A stretch of 41,235 bases of DNA from Bacteroidales bacterium (GCA_020026355.1 JAHHQP010000019.1:1-41235); one strand, 5' to 3'; positions 25,516-34,672 are shown, numbered from the stretch's first letter. Program-made: numbers and translations. The notes: generated from the sequence alone by a model not told the origin.

Positions 25516-25983
25516 ATGGAGATATCAGTAATTAAAGATGCTATTGAAGCCGAAATCGTTGCACGCGGTTGTTTCATTGTTGAAATTTCCGTCAGCAAGG
25601 ACAATGATGTGACCATCGCCATCGAATCGGAAGAGGCTGAGGTCGAGATAGATGACTGCGTCTGCATCAGCAGATGCTTCGAGAGCCGCTTCGACCGGGA
25701 AAAGGAGGATTATTCCATCACCGTCACTTCCGCAGGCCTGGATCAGCCGTTCAAGGTGCTCAAGCAGTTCACCAAGGCCATCGGCAAGAAAGTGGAAGTG
25801 TCCCTCAAGGGCGGACGCAAGCTGATCGCAGAGCTTACCGCTGCGGACGAAGGACACATCACCCTTCATTATACCGCCAGAGAGCTGGTGGAAGGCAAGA
25901 AGAAGAAAGAACTGGTCGAGCACACCGACGAGTTCGCTATGGACCAGGTGAATGCCGTGCGTCCATACATTGAGTTTGAATAA
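25516..25983 (+). CDS. rimP: ribosome maturation factor RimP
   Basis: Needed for assembly of the 30S subunit. The 155-residue protein starts at the ATG at 25516 (MEISVIKDAIEAEIVARGC); a frame opening at 25492 runs back into the leader and is rejected. The N-terminal alpha/beta domain carries EIDDCVCISRCFESRFD and DYSITVTSAGLDQPFK, the latter being the family's conserved SPGLDRPL-like segment in altered form. A small C-terminal SH3-like domain follows from about 95. The gene order rimP-nusA-infB is conserved widely in bacteria, and the nusA start follows 21 nt after its stop. Confidence 0.94.
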   Translation: MEISVIKDAIEAEIVARGCFIVEISVSKDNDVTIAIESEEAEVEIDDCVCISRCFESRFDREKEDYSITVTSAGLDQPFKVLKQFTKAIGKKVEVSLKGGRKLIAELTAADEGHITLHYTARELVEGKKKKELVEHTDEFAMDQVNAVRPYIEFE

Positions 25984-26004
25984 TTTAAACAGAAATCATA
26001 TAAA

Positions 26005-27255
26005 ATGGACAAGATCGAACTGAAAGACGCTTTCGCGGAGTTCAAGAACCAGAAGAACATCGACAGGCCGACCATGATGGGCGTGCTCGAGGATGTATTC
26101 AGAACTCAGATTACAAAAACTTACGGATCTGCAGACAACTTTGACATCATCATCAACATCGACAAAGGAGACTGCGAGATCTACTGGAACAGAGAAGTGG
26201 TGGAAGAGGTCGAAGACCCGAACACCCAGATCGCCCTCGCTGAAGTGAACGAAGACGGCGACGACTACGAGATCGGCGAGACCTTCGCGAAGAAGGTGGA
26301 ACTGAAAGATTTCGGCCGCAGAGGTATCCTCAACATCCGTCAGAACCTTCAGGGAAGGATCATGGATATCGAGAAAGCGAACCTCTACAACAAATATGTA
26401 GGCAAGATCGGTGAGATCTTCACCGGAGAAGTCTACCAGACCTGGTCCAAGGAAGTTCTCATCCTCGATGAGGATGGAAACGAGCTCAGACTGCCGAAGT
26501 CAGAGCAGATTCCGGGCGAGCACTTCAAGAAGAACGACACGGTCAGAGCGATCATCAAGAGCGTGGAAATGAAGAACAACACGACTCCGTACATCGTCCT
26601 CTCCAGAACTTCCAACGAATTCCTCGAGAAACTTTTCGAGCAGGAAGTTCCAGAGATCTACGATGGTCTGATCACCATCAAGAAAGTGGTCCGAATCCCC
26701 GGCGAGCGCGCGAAAGTTGCCGTAGAGTCCTACGACGAGCGCATTGACCCGATCGGAGCCTGCATCGGCGTGAAAGGTTCCCGTATCATCGGCATCGTCA
26801 GAGAACTCCGCAACGAGAACATCGACGTGCTCCAGTGGACCTCCAACACCCAGCTGCTCATCCAGAGAGCGCTCAACCCGGCCAAGATCTCTTCACTCAT
26901 CCAGGATCCTGAAGACGAGAACAAGATCAAGGTATACATGCTCCCGGACGAGGTGAAGAAAGGTATCGGTAAGGGCGGCTGCAACATCAAGCTCGCCAGC
27001 ATGCTCGTCGGCAAGGAGATCGAAGTATGGAGAGAGCTGGACCTCAACGAAGAAGGAGATGAAGAAGATGTCCTTCTCACTGAATTCAGCAACGAAATCG
27101 AACCTTGGATCATCGAGAAACTGCAGAATATCGGATGCGACACCGCAAAGAGCGTCCTGGCCATCGCCCCTGAAGACATCGCAAAGAGGGCTGACCTGGA
27201 AGACGAGACCGTCGAAGACGTACTGAAGATACTTCGCGCAGAATTTGAGGACTAA
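26005..27255 (+). CDS. nusA: transcription termination/antitermination factor NusA
   Basis: RNA polymerase-binding factor that modulates pausing and termination. The 416-residue protein has the N-terminal polymerase-binding domain (to about 125), an S1 domain (GEIFTGEVYQTW onward), and two KH domains (including DPIGACIGVKGSRIIGIVREL and a second KH carrying GIGKGGCNIKLASML). A short C-terminal helical repeat follows (IGCDTAKSVLAIAPEDIAKR). The C-terminal portion is shorter than in E. coli NusA (495 residues), as is normal outside Proteobacteria. It has no visible Shine-Dalgarno sequence. It is the second gene of the operon led by rimP. Confidence 0.97.
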   Translation: MDKIELKDAFAEFKNQKNIDRPTMMGVLEDVFRTQITKTYGSADNFDIIINIDKGDCEIYWNREVVEEVEDPNTQIALAEVNEDGDDYEIGETFAKKVELKDFGRRGILNIRQNLQGRIMDIEKANLYNKYVGKIGEIFTGEVYQTWSKEVLILDEDGNELRLPKSEQIPGEHFKKNDTVRAIIKSVEMKNNTTPYIVLSRTSNEFLEKLFEQEVPEIYDGLITIKKVVRIPGERAKVAVESYDERIDPIGACIGVKGSRIIGIVRELRNENIDVLQWTSNTQLLIQRALNPAKISSLIQDPEDENKIKVYMLPDEVKKGIGKGGCNIKLASMLVGKEIEVWRELDLNEEGDEEDVLLTEFSNEIEPWIIEKLQNIGCDTAKSVLAIAPEDIAKRADLEDETVEDVLKILRAEFED

Positions 27256-27279
27256 GGATTAAAGAAAGAAAGGAATTTT

Positions 27280-30114
27280 ATGGCAGAAATAAGACTAAGC
27301 AAACTAACTAAACAATTTAACATTGGACTGCATACCCTCGTTGATTTTCTCAATGAGAAGGGAGCTGGCGTTGATATGAATCCGAATGCAAAGATTTCGG
27401 ACGAATACCTACCTGCCATAGAGTCCAAATTCGGCGAAGAGCAGAAACTCAAGGAAGACTCCGAGAAAGTAGCGATCAAGCTCAAGGAAATCATCGAACA
27501 GAGTTCCAAGAAGGCCAATGAGACCGATGAGGAAGAGCCTATGGCACAGGAAGTCATCATCAAGAGCAACACCATCGCCCCGGCCGCACCTGTCGAGCCG
27601 GAGCCTGTCATCGAGAAGAAGGAACCGGAAGTGAAAGCTGAACCGGAACCGGCCGTCAGCGGACCGAAGATCATCGACAAGATCGATCTTTCCAGATTCG
27701 AGAAAAGACCGGCTGCTCCTGAGAAGAAGGCTGCCGCTGAAACGGTCGCCGCAGCGCCGGCACCAGAGAAGAAAGCTCCGGAAACCGTTACTCCGGCACC
27801 GGTGAAACCAGTTCCTGCTCCTGCACCGGCCGCTCCGGTAAAACAACCGGTCGTCAAAGCAGAGGAGAAAAAGGAAGAAGAGCCGAAGCACGAACCGAAA
27901 GAAATCAAAGTGAAAGTGGAGCTTGCCGGTCCGAAGATCGTCGACAAGATCGACCTCTCCCAGTTCGACAAGAAAAAGAAGAAGAAAAGAGAACGCATCT
28001 CCAAAGATGGCAGCCAGAAAGTGGATGTCACCAAGACCAATGGAGAGGAGAGCAAGAACAAAGGTAAGAAAGACCGCAGCAAGAACAACGAACGCAACAA
28101 CCATCAGGAGCAGAATGCCAATGGTAAAGGTAGAAGGAACCGCCGCGAGAAGGGTGGAGACACATTCAAGCCGGCCATGACGGAAGCCGAGGTGGAAGAA
28201 ATGCAGAAAGAGATCCAGAAGCAGATCAAGGAGACTTATGCCCGCATGAACGAGAACAAGTCCAAGAGCAACTTCGGAGCAAAGCATAGAAAAGAGAAGA
28301 GAGAGCTCGCCTCCCAGAAGATTCAGGAGGAGATGGAGCTGCAGGAGATGGAGAAGAAGATCCTCAAGGTAACCGAGTTCGTTACCGTGAACGATCTGGC
28401 TACCCTGATGAACAACACTCCGGTGACCAAGGTCATCGCCGCCTGCATGAGCCTCGGTATGATGGTATCCATCAACCAGCGCCTGGATGCAGAAACTCTG
28501 GTGCTGGTCGCAGAGGAATTCGGCTATGAAGTGGAATTCGTCACTGCAGAACTCGCTGAAGCGATCGAACAGGAGCAGGAAGAGGACAAGGAGGAGGATC
28601 TCGTATCCAGACCACCGGTCATCACGGTCATGGGTCACGTCGACCATGGTAAGACTTCCCTGCTCGACCATATCCGTAACGCGAACGTGATTGCCGGTGA
28701 GGCCGGTGGCATCACCCAGCACATCGGTGCCTACAACGTCAAGCTGGCGAGCGGAAGACGGATCACCTTCCTGGATACTCCGGGTCACGAAGCCTTTACA
28801 GCCATGCGTGCCCGTGGTGCACAGATGACGGACGTCGCCATCATCATCATCGCAGCCGATGATACCGTGATGCCGCAGACCGTCGAAGCCATCAACCATG
28901 CACAGGCTGCAGGCGTTCCTATGGTCTTCGCCATCAACAAGATCGATAAACCTGGCGCCAATCCTGAAAAGATCCGCGAACAGCTCTCGAACATGAACAT
29001 CCTGGTCGAGGACTGGGGCGGTAAATATCAGTGTCAGGAAATCTCCGCCAAGAAAGGTATCAACGTTGACCTGCTGCTGGAGAAAGTGCTGCTGGAAGCA
29101 GACCTCCTCGAGCTCAAGGCCAATCCGAAGAGAAAGGCCAGCGGTGCCGTGATCGAGTCTTCATTGGACAAGGGCCGCGGTTACCTGGCGACTGTCCTGA
29201 TACAGAACGGTACCCTGAAAATCGGAGATGTCATGTTGAGCGGCTGCTTCACCGGCAGGGTGAAAGCTATGTTCAACGAGCGTGGCCAGAAGGTCGAGGA
29301 AGCCGGTCCATCCACTCCGGTATCCGTACTCGGTCTGAACGGAGCGCCGACCGCAGGTGAGACTTTCAATGTCATGGCAGACGAGAAGGAAGCGAAAGAG
29401 ATTGCCAACAAGAGAGAGCAGCTCATCCGTATCCAAGGCATCAAGACTCAGAAGCATATGACCCTCGAAGAGATCGGACGCCGTATCGCGATCGGAAACT
29501 TCAAGGAACTCAACATCATCGTCAAAGGTGATGTGGACGGTTCAGTCGAGGCTCTGTCCGATTCCCTCATCAAGCTGTCCACCGAAGAGGTACGTGTCAA
29601 TGTCATCCACAAGGCTGTCGGAGCCGTTTCAGAGTCCGATATCCTGCTGGCAGCGGCATCTGACGCCGTCATCATCGGTTTCCAGGTCCGTCCTTCACAG
29701 GCTGTCCGCAAGCTGGCAGAGCAGGAAGAGATCGAGATCCGTCTCTACTCTGTCATCTACGATGCCATCGAGGAAGTCAAGAGCGGTATCGAAGGTATGC
29801 TTGAACCGGAGGAGAAAGAGGAAGTCACCGCAACTGCAGAAGTTCGCGAGACCTTCAAGATCTCCAAGGTCGGAACGATTGCCGGCTGCATGATCAAGGA
29901 AGGAAAGCTCCAGCGTACTTCCAAGGTACGTGTCATCCGTGACGGTATCGTGGTCTACACCGGTGAGCTCGGCTCCCTGAAACGTTACAAGGACGACGTG
30001 AAAGAAGTCGTTACCGGCATGGACTGCGGTCTGAACATCAACGGCTTCAACGACATCAAGATCGGTGACGTCGTCGAAGCATACAACATTGTGGAAATCA
30101 AGAGAACGCTCTAA
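27280..30114 (+). CDS. infB: translation initiation factor IF-2
   Basis: GTPase that brings fMet-tRNA to the 30S subunit. In the 944-residue protein the N-terminal ~440 residues contain a winged-helix start (MAEIRLSKLTKQFNIGLHTL), a long Pro/Ala/Glu/Lys-rich linker and basic stretches (KKKKKKRE near 231-238). The G domain has GHVDHGKT (452-459), DTPGH (499-503) and NKID (553-556), followed by domains II to IV. Within the linker a short motif occurs twice, GPKIIDKIDLSRF (128-140) and GPKIVDKIDLSQF (217-229). The start is 24 nt after the nusA stop. Its stop lies 8 nt from that of convergent folP. Confidence 0.98.
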   Translation: MAEIRLSKLTKQFNIGLHTLVDFLNEKGAGVDMNPNAKISDEYLPAIESKFGEEQKLKEDSEKVAIKLKEIIEQSSKKANETDEEEPMAQEVIIKSNTIAPAAPVEPEPVIEKKEPEVKAEPEPAVSGPKIIDKIDLSRFEKRPAAPEKKAAAETVAAAPAPEKKAPETVTPAPVKPVPAPAPAAPVKQPVVKAEEKKEEEPKHEPKEIKVKVELAGPKIVDKIDLSQFDKKKKKKRERISKDGSQKVDVTKTNGEESKNKGKKDRSKNNERNNHQEQNANGKGRRNRREKGGDTFKPAMTEAEVEEMQKEIQKQIKETYARMNENKSKSNFGAKHRKEKRELASQKIQEEMELQEMEKKILKVTEFVTVNDLATLMNNTPVTKVIAACMSLGMMVSINQRLDAETLVLVAEEFGYEVEFVTAELAEAIEQEQEEDKEEDLVSRPPVITVMGHVDHGKTSLLDHIRNANVIAGEAGGITQHIGAYNVKLASGRRITFLDTPGHEAFTAMRARGAQMTDVAIIIIAADDTVMPQTVEAINHAQAAGVPMVFAINKIDKPGANPEKIREQLSNMNILVEDWGGKYQCQEISAKKGINVDLLLEKVLLEADLLELKANPKRKASGAVIESSLDKGRGYLATVLIQNGTLKIGDVMLSGCFTGRVKAMFNERGQKVEEAGPSTPVSVLGLNGAPTAGETFNVMADEKEAKEIANKREQLIRIQGIKTQKHMTLEEIGRRIAIGNFKELNIIVKGDVDGSVEALSDSLIKLSTEEVRVNVIHKAVGAVSESDILLAAASDAVIIGFQVRPSQAVRKLAEQEEIEIRLYSVIYDAIEEVKSGIEGMLEPEEKEEVTATAEVRETFKISKVGTIAGCMIKEGKLQRTSKVRVIRDGIVVYTGELGSLKRYKDDVKEVVTGMDCGLNINGFNDIKIGDVVEAYNIVEIKRTL

Positions 30115-30122
30115 GAGCGCGA

Positions 30123-30926
30123 TCAGATAGGCAACGCCAAGGTGCGGGCAGCCTCTGCGACATCATGGACGCGGAGAATGCCCGCACCTTTTTCTTTGGC
30201 GTACCAGTGCAGAACCTGCGTAGCTGGCAATGCCTCTTCCGGTGTAATACCGAAATATCTGTATATCATACTTTTACGGGATATACCTACCAGAATCGGA
30301 CGACCGAAGACCTGAAAACGGTCCAGTTCACGCAGAAGCTGGTAATTCTGCTCGACGGTCTTGGCGAAACCGAAACCGGGATCCAGGATCCAACGGTCGA
30401 TTCCCATGGAAGCCGCCTTCTCCGAGAAAGCCTGAAAATAATCTGCGACGGCTGCTGTGACATCCTCGTACTGGCAGAGGGAAGTCATGGTCTTGGAATT
30501 GCCCCGCTTGTGCATGGCTACATATTCCAGCCCGAGTTCCGCCACAGTCGGCAGCATCTCGGGATCATCCTCGCCTGCCGAGATATCATTGACCAGAAAA
30601 TCACCGATCAGCTCATAAGCCTTGCGGACCACGGAAGCCCAGTAGGTATCGATGGAGATACGGGCCTCGGGATACTGGCTGCGGAGCGCTTCCAGCACCG
30701 GTCCGAGCCGACGCCATTCCTCCTCCTCACCGACAGGATCCGATCCCGGACGAGTCGAACATGCTCCCAGATCGATGATGGAGGCACCTTCCTCCAGCAT
30801 TTTACCTGTACGTGCCACTGCATTCGCTACGGTTTCTTTCAGATTGCCGTCAGAAGCAAGACATCTGCTGTCTGCAAAATAAGAGTCGTCAGTAAGGTTG
30901 ACGATACCCATGATCTTTACGTTCAT
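30123..30926 (-). CDS. folP: dihydropteroate synthase
   Basis: Folate pathway enzyme that joins 6-hydroxymethyl-dihydropterin pyrophosphate to p-aminobenzoate; the sulfonamide target. The 267-residue TIM-barrel protein shows MGIVNLTDDSYFADSR at loop 1, STRPGSDPV at loop 2, IDTYWASV, DPGFGFAKTVEQN and GISRKSMI. Loop 1 has Asp where most bacterial enzymes have Pro (usual NxTPDSF), while the flanking Asn, Thr, Asp and Ser are kept. The C-terminal HDVAEAARTL contains the conserved R-x-H-D. ATG at 30926, divergent from tmk and convergent with infB. Confidence 0.95.
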   Translation of the reverse strand: MNVKIMGIVNLTDDSYFADSRCLASDGNLKETVANAVARTGKMLEEGASIIDLGACSTRPGSDPVGEEEEWRRLGPVLEALRSQYPEARISIDTYWASVVRKAYELIGDFLVNDISAGEDDPEMLPTVAELGLEYVAMHKRGNSKTMTSLCQYEDVTAAVADYFQAFSEKAASMGIDRWILDPGFGFAKTVEQNYQLLRELDRFQVFGRPILVGISRKSMIYRYFGITPEEALPATQVLHWYAKEKGAGILRVHDVAEAARTLALPI

Positions 30927-30949
30927 AAGCCTTGTTTTCTAGTTCAATG

Positions 30950-30975
30950 CAAATGTAAGAAAATTACTATATTTG
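30950..30975. promoter_or_regulatory. overlapping divergent -7 boxes for folP and tmk
   Basis: CAAATGTA (30950-30957) reads TACATTTG on the minus strand, 24 nt before the folP start. TATATTTG (30968-30975) lies 23 nt before the tmk start on the plus strand. Clear -33 TTTG elements are not seen. The two boxes are only 10 nt apart, so polymerases would compete. Confidence 0.5.
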
Positions 30976-30998
30976 CAAGTTGAATAACACAAGAAGAA

Positions 30999-31676
30999 AT
31001 GTTAGTTGTCCTCGAAGGTCTTGATGGCGCCGGTAAGTCCACACAAGTCAGGAAATTGAAAGAATACCTGGAGCACCTCTACGGTAGCCTGGAATACATC
31101 CACTTCCCCAGATATGATTCAGAAGTCTACGGCGGACTGATCAGCCGTTTCCTCAGAGGCGATTTCGGGAACAACGAAGCGGTCCATCCGCAGCTGGTGG
31201 CCCTGCTTTTCGCAGAAGACCGTCACCGGGCGGCTCCGGAAATCCGGAAAGCTCTGGACCAGGGCGGCACCGTCCTGCTGGACCGCTATGTGTATTCCAA
31301 CATTGCCTACCAATGTGCCAAGCTGGAAGATCCGGAAGAAGCGGAACAGCTCCGGAACTGGATTTTCGACACGGAATACCGTGTTTTCCAGCTGCCTGTA
31401 CCGGATCTGAACCTTTTTCTGGATGTGCCGATCAATTTCGTGGAGACACAGCTGAGCAACCAGCGTGAAGGAGATGACAGAGATTATCTGAACGGCGGTC
31501 AGGACATCCATGAAGCAGACATCCGCTTCCAGGTCAAGGTACGTGACATCTACCGGAAACAATGCGCCGAAGACCCGAACTTCATCCGGATCGACTGTGC
31601 GGACAGCGAAGGAAAGATGCTGGCACCGGAACAGATATTCGACAAGATCAGAACCGTTTTCGACACAAGGAAATGA
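30999..31676 (+). CDS. tmk: thymidylate kinase
   Basis: Phosphorylates dTMP to dTDP. The 225-residue P-loop kinase has GLDGAGKS at 7-14, the DRY motif (DRYVYSNIAYQ from 95) and a C-terminal half with LFLDVPINFVETQL. The lid region is moderately long (SNQREGDDRDYLNGGQDIHE). Its TGA stop overlaps the ATG of the next gene (ATGA, 31673-31676), so the membrane-protein gene downstream is translationally coupled. Confidence 0.95.
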   Translation: MLVVLEGLDGAGKSTQVRKLKEYLEHLYGSLEYIHFPRYDSEVYGGLISRFLRGDFGNNEAVHPQLVALLFAEDRHRAAPEIRKALDQGGTVLLDRYVYSNIAYQCAKLEDPEEAEQLRNWIFDTEYRVFQLPVPDLNLFLDVPINFVETQLSNQREGDDRDYLNGGQDIHEADIRFQVKVRDIYRKQCAEDPNFIRIDCADSEGKMLAPEQIFDKIRTVFDTRK

Positions 31677-32908
31677 ACAGCAACTCACCGACAGCAGAAA
31701 ATGTCCCGAACCGGAAAAACCGTGTAGCCAAGCTCAGAGGCAGGAGATTCCTGGCCTGGTGCGTCGGTCTAGTCTACTTCATTTCCGGAACACTCAAACT
31801 GATCGATCCGACCGGGGCCGGACTCGTCATGGAAGAATATTTCAAATTCCTGCACCTGGATTTTCTCCTGCCTGCAGCGAAAGGCTTCGGTACGGCCGCC
31901 GCCTTCCTGGAAGTCATCCTGGGTACCGCCTTGCTCACGGGAGTATGGCGGAAGATCACTGCCATCTGCATAACGGTTCTCCACAGCTGCTTTACCCTGG
32001 TGACCGCCGCTCTGCTGATCTGGAATCCGGTCATGGACTGCGGCTGCTTCGGAGAAGCCATCCATCTCAGCCATGAAGAGACCTTCTTCAAGAACATCAT
32101 TCTCCTGGCTATGATCATGGGGGCATACCTCCCTTACAAACGTTTCGGCACGACCAAGAAACGCAAATACGTCTCTTTCGGTCTCATTTCCCTGATGATG
32201 CTCTTCTTCATGGTCTGGTCCCTGACCCATCTTCCAGCCATCGACTTCACGGTCTTCAAGCCATCCACGACCATCCTTGCCGGTAACAAGCACATCGATG
32301 CCGATGAACTTTACGAATCCATCTTCATCTATTCGAAAGACGGGAAATCCGAGGAATTCGATCTTGAGCACCTGCCGGATTCCACCTGGACTTTCGAGAA
32401 CACGGTCACTCGGATCAGGAAACAGGACGATGCGCCCATCCTCTCCTTCTTCGACGATTACGGATTCTACCGGGATACGCTTGCCGCCCGCGGCCAGGTC
32501 GCTGTCATGAGCATCTACCGCCCGGATCTGAAAGAAAGACGATGGAAGGAAATCGAGCGGACCATCCACATGACCGCAGAGGCCGGCTTCACCCCGCTTC
32601 TTCTGCTGAGTACGGAGAGGAGGGAAAGCACGATGCCGGAAGCGATGCGTGAACGGCTGGGCCATTGCACCTTCCACTCCGATTTCAAGACACTGATCAC
32701 TTTCAACCGGTCCAACGGAGGTCTGACCTACCTGAACGACGGTTACATCGTCTGCAAAAGCACATCACTGGACTATCCGACCTTGAAGAAGATGCAGGAT
32801 ACGCGAAAAGACAACCCGCAGCTCCAGATGCTGGAATATTCCAGCGGCGGAAACTTCCTGTTCCAGGCCCTGATGTTCCTGTGCCTGCTGCTGATCATAT
32901 TCATTTAG
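31673..32908 (+). CDS. DoxX/MauE-like membrane protein (BT_3928-type)
   Basis: A 411-residue inner-membrane protein. The N-terminal half has about four or five membrane helices (from FLAWCVGLVYFISGTLKLI) and the MauE/DoxX-like motif NPVMDCGCFGEAI. A soluble domain of about 170 residues follows. It has a thioredoxin-like run of strands and helices (QVAVMSIYRPDLKERRWKEI, FTPLLLLSTERR) but no CxxC. A last helix (FLFQALMFLCLLLIIFI) closes the protein. MauE-type proteins assist disulfide or thiol chemistry at the membrane; here that is only an analogy. The ATG overlaps the tmk stop by 4 bases; the longer frame back to 31562 lies inside tmk and is rejected. It lies 25 nt before purB and is probably part of that transcript. 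Confidence 0.85.
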   Translation: MNSNSPTAENVPNRKNRVAKLRGRRFLAWCVGLVYFISGTLKLIDPTGAGLVMEEYFKFLHLDFLLPAAKGFGTAAAFLEVILGTALLTGVWRKITAICITVLHSCFTLVTAALLIWNPVMDCGCFGEAIHLSHEETFFKNIILLAMIMGAYLPYKRFGTTKKRKYVSFGLISLMMLFFMVWSLTHLPAIDFTVFKPSTTILAGNKHIDADELYESIFIYSKDGKSEEFDLEHLPDSTWTFENTVTRIRKQDDAPILSFFDDYGFYRDTLAARGQVAVMSIYRPDLKERRWKEIERTIHMTAEAGFTPLLLLSTERRESTMPEAMRERLGHCTFHSDFKTLITFNRSNGGLTYLNDGYIVCKSTSLDYPTLKKMQDTRKDNPQLQMLEYSSGGNFLFQALMFLCLLLIIFI

Positions 32909-32933
32909 GAAACAACATTTAAAGCTTAAAAAT

Positions 32934-34274
32934 ATGGAATTGACATCACTTACAGCGGTTTCTCCTGTCGATGGCAGATATGGAAGACAGACCGGTCCCC
33001 TCAGGGAGTATTTCAGCGAATACGCGCTCATCCGTTACAGAGTTCGGGTGGAGATCGAATATTTCATCGCCTTGTGCGAACTTCCGCTGCCTCAGCTGGA
33101 AGATTTCGACAGGAACAGATTCGAGGAACTCCGGGACATCTACCGGAACTTCACCGTTGGCGACGCCGCGGCCGTCAAGGAAATCGAGAAAGTGACGAAC
33201 CATGACGTGAAAGCGGTCGAGTACTTCATCAAAGACCGTTTCAAAGCGATGGACATCATGAAATGGGGAGAATTCGTACATTTCGGACTGACTTCCCAGG
33301 ATATCAACAACACCAGTGTACCTTTGTCCATGAAGGAGGCCCTGGAAGGAGCTTACCTGCCTCTGCTCCACGAGGTGCTGGACATCCTCAAGAACATGGC
33401 CGAGGAATGGAAGGACATCCCGATGCTGGCCAAGACCCACGGACAGCCGGCTTCCCCGACCAGAGTCGGCAAGGAATTCAAGGTCTATGTCGTCCGTCTC
33501 GAGGAGCAGCTCCGCCAGTTCTCCCTGCTGACCTATCCGGCCAAATTCGGCGGTGCGACCGGCAACATGAACGCTCATAAAGTGGCCTTCCCGCAATACG
33601 ACTGGATCAGCTTCGGCAACTCCTTCGTCGCTTCATTGGGCCTCAAGAGATCCTTCCCGACTACCCAGATAGAGCATTACGACAATCTGGCCGCCATCTT
33701 CGACTGCCTGAGAAGGATCAATACCATCCTCATTGACCTGAGCAGAGATATCTGGACCTATATTTCCATGGAATATTTCAAGCAGAAAGTGAAAGCCGGA
33801 GAGGTCGGATCCTCCGCGATGCCGCACAAGGTGAACCCGATCGACTTCGAGAATGCCGAGGGCAATCTGGGCATGGCTGATGCCATCTACACGCACCTGT
33901 CCATGAAACTTCCGATTTCAAGACTCCAGCGTGACCTGACGGACTCCACCGTTCTGAGAAACGTCGGCGTTCCGATCGCTCATTCGATGATCGCCCTGAA
34001 TTCCTTGAAGAAAGGACTCGGCAAGCTCATCCTGAACGAGCACGCCATCGCAGATGACCTGGACCGCAACTGGGCTGTTGTCGCTGAAGCGATCCAGACC
34101 ATTCTCCGCAGAGAGAATTATCCGAATCCATACGAGACCTTGAAAGCGCTGACCCGCACCGGATCGGCCATCAACCATGAAGTGATCGCGGATTTCATCG
34201 AGACTCTGGACGTCAGCGAGAGCGTGAAGGAAGAACTTCGACAGATCACGCCATCCAGCTATACCGGATTCTAA
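32934..34274 (+). CDS. purB: adenylosuccinate lyase
   Basis: Catalyses two steps of purine synthesis: SAICAR to AICAR, and adenylosuccinate to AMP. The 446-residue fumarase-superfamily protein starts MELTSLTAVSPVDGRYGRQT. It carries HFGLTSQDINNT, the segment AKTHGQPASPTRVGKEF, and the signature loop GSSAMPHKVNPIDFENAEG with the catalytic serine. Length and order match the E. coli-type enzyme. It is followed by a large palindromic terminator. Confidence 0.97.
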   Translation: MELTSLTAVSPVDGRYGRQTGPLREYFSEYALIRYRVRVEIEYFIALCELPLPQLEDFDRNRFEELRDIYRNFTVGDAAAVKEIEKVTNHDVKAVEYFIKDRFKAMDIMKWGEFVHFGLTSQDINNTSVPLSMKEALEGAYLPLLHEVLDILKNMAEEWKDIPMLAKTHGQPASPTRVGKEFKVYVVRLEEQLRQFSLLTYPAKFGGATGNMNAHKVAFPQYDWISFGNSFVASLGLKRSFPTTQIEHYDNLAAIFDCLRRINTILIDLSRDIWTYISMEYFKQKVKAGEVGSSAMPHKVNPIDFENAEGNLGMADAIYTHLSMKLPISRLQRDLTDSTVLRNVGVPIAHSMIALNSLKKGLGKLILNEHAIADDLDRNWAVVAEAIQTILRRENYPNPYETLKALTRTGSAINHEVIADFIETLDVSESVKEELRQITPSSYTGF

Positions 34275-34289
34275 GCCGTCCCTGAGTAA

Positions 34290-34341
34290 TAATAATAAGA
34301 AGAAGAACTGGCCGCGCGGCCAGTTCTTCTTCTTATTATTA
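34290..34341. terminator. 52-bp perfect palindrome, bidirectional terminator between purB and the divIC-like gene
   Basis: Two 26-nt arms (34290-34315 and 34316-34341) are exact reverse complements with no spacer; the centre is GGCCGC/GCGGCC. One arm is A-rich (TAATAATAAGAAGAAGAA) and the other T-rich, so a U-rich tail forms whichever strand is read. The stop codon of the divIC-like gene (34339-34341) lies inside it. In RNA the central bases would form a tight loop. Confidence 0.85.
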
Positions 34342-34644
34342 CTCGTCAAGCAGGAAGACATCTTCTCCCGGCTCCGCGAAATGATATTGTTCGCGCGCGA
34401 ATTTCTCCAGCGTATCCCGGTCGTTGTTCAGCCGGTAGATCCGGCTGTCCATCTCCTCGATCTGGTGGCGGTAGTCGGAAATGACCTTTTCCTGCCGGAG
34501 CGTCTCGATGGCGGCATCGGCCCAATGGATGAAGGTATTTCCCGGACCTACAATCCAGAACACAAGGAAAAGCGCGGTACTGAATACCACGTACCAGGCG
34601 AATCTTCTGTGTTCCCCGTGGAAGATATCTTTGAATTTGCCCAA
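34339..34644 (-). CDS. FtsB/DivIC-family septum formation protein
   Basis: A 101-residue bitopic membrane protein of the divisome. A short basic cytosolic tail is followed by a membrane helix at about 14-33 (FAWYVVFSTALFLVFWIVG), then a coiled coil (about 45-84, ADAAIETLRQEKVISDYRHQ onward) and the family ending FAREQYHFAEPGEDVFLL. The family links FtsL and FtsQ-type proteins at the septum. The start is a TTG at 34644: an in-frame stop lies four codons upstream and no ATG occurs between, so a non-ATG start is needed. The next ATG would remove the membrane helix. Confidence 0.88.
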   Translation of the reverse strand: MGKFKDIFHGEHRRFAWYVVFSTALFLVFWIVGPGNTFIHWADAAIETLRQEKVISDYRHQIEEMDSRIYRLNNDRDTLEKFAREQYHFAEPGEDVFLLDE

Positions 34645-34672
34645 AATACCGAATTACATTAGTTCTTCTTGA

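Noticed and set aside
27409..28899. Minus-strand open frame (496 codons) opposite infB
   Set aside because: Leu/Phe-rich low-complexity product is the reverse of the Lys/Glu-rich IF-2 linker; it looks like a membrane protein only for that reason.
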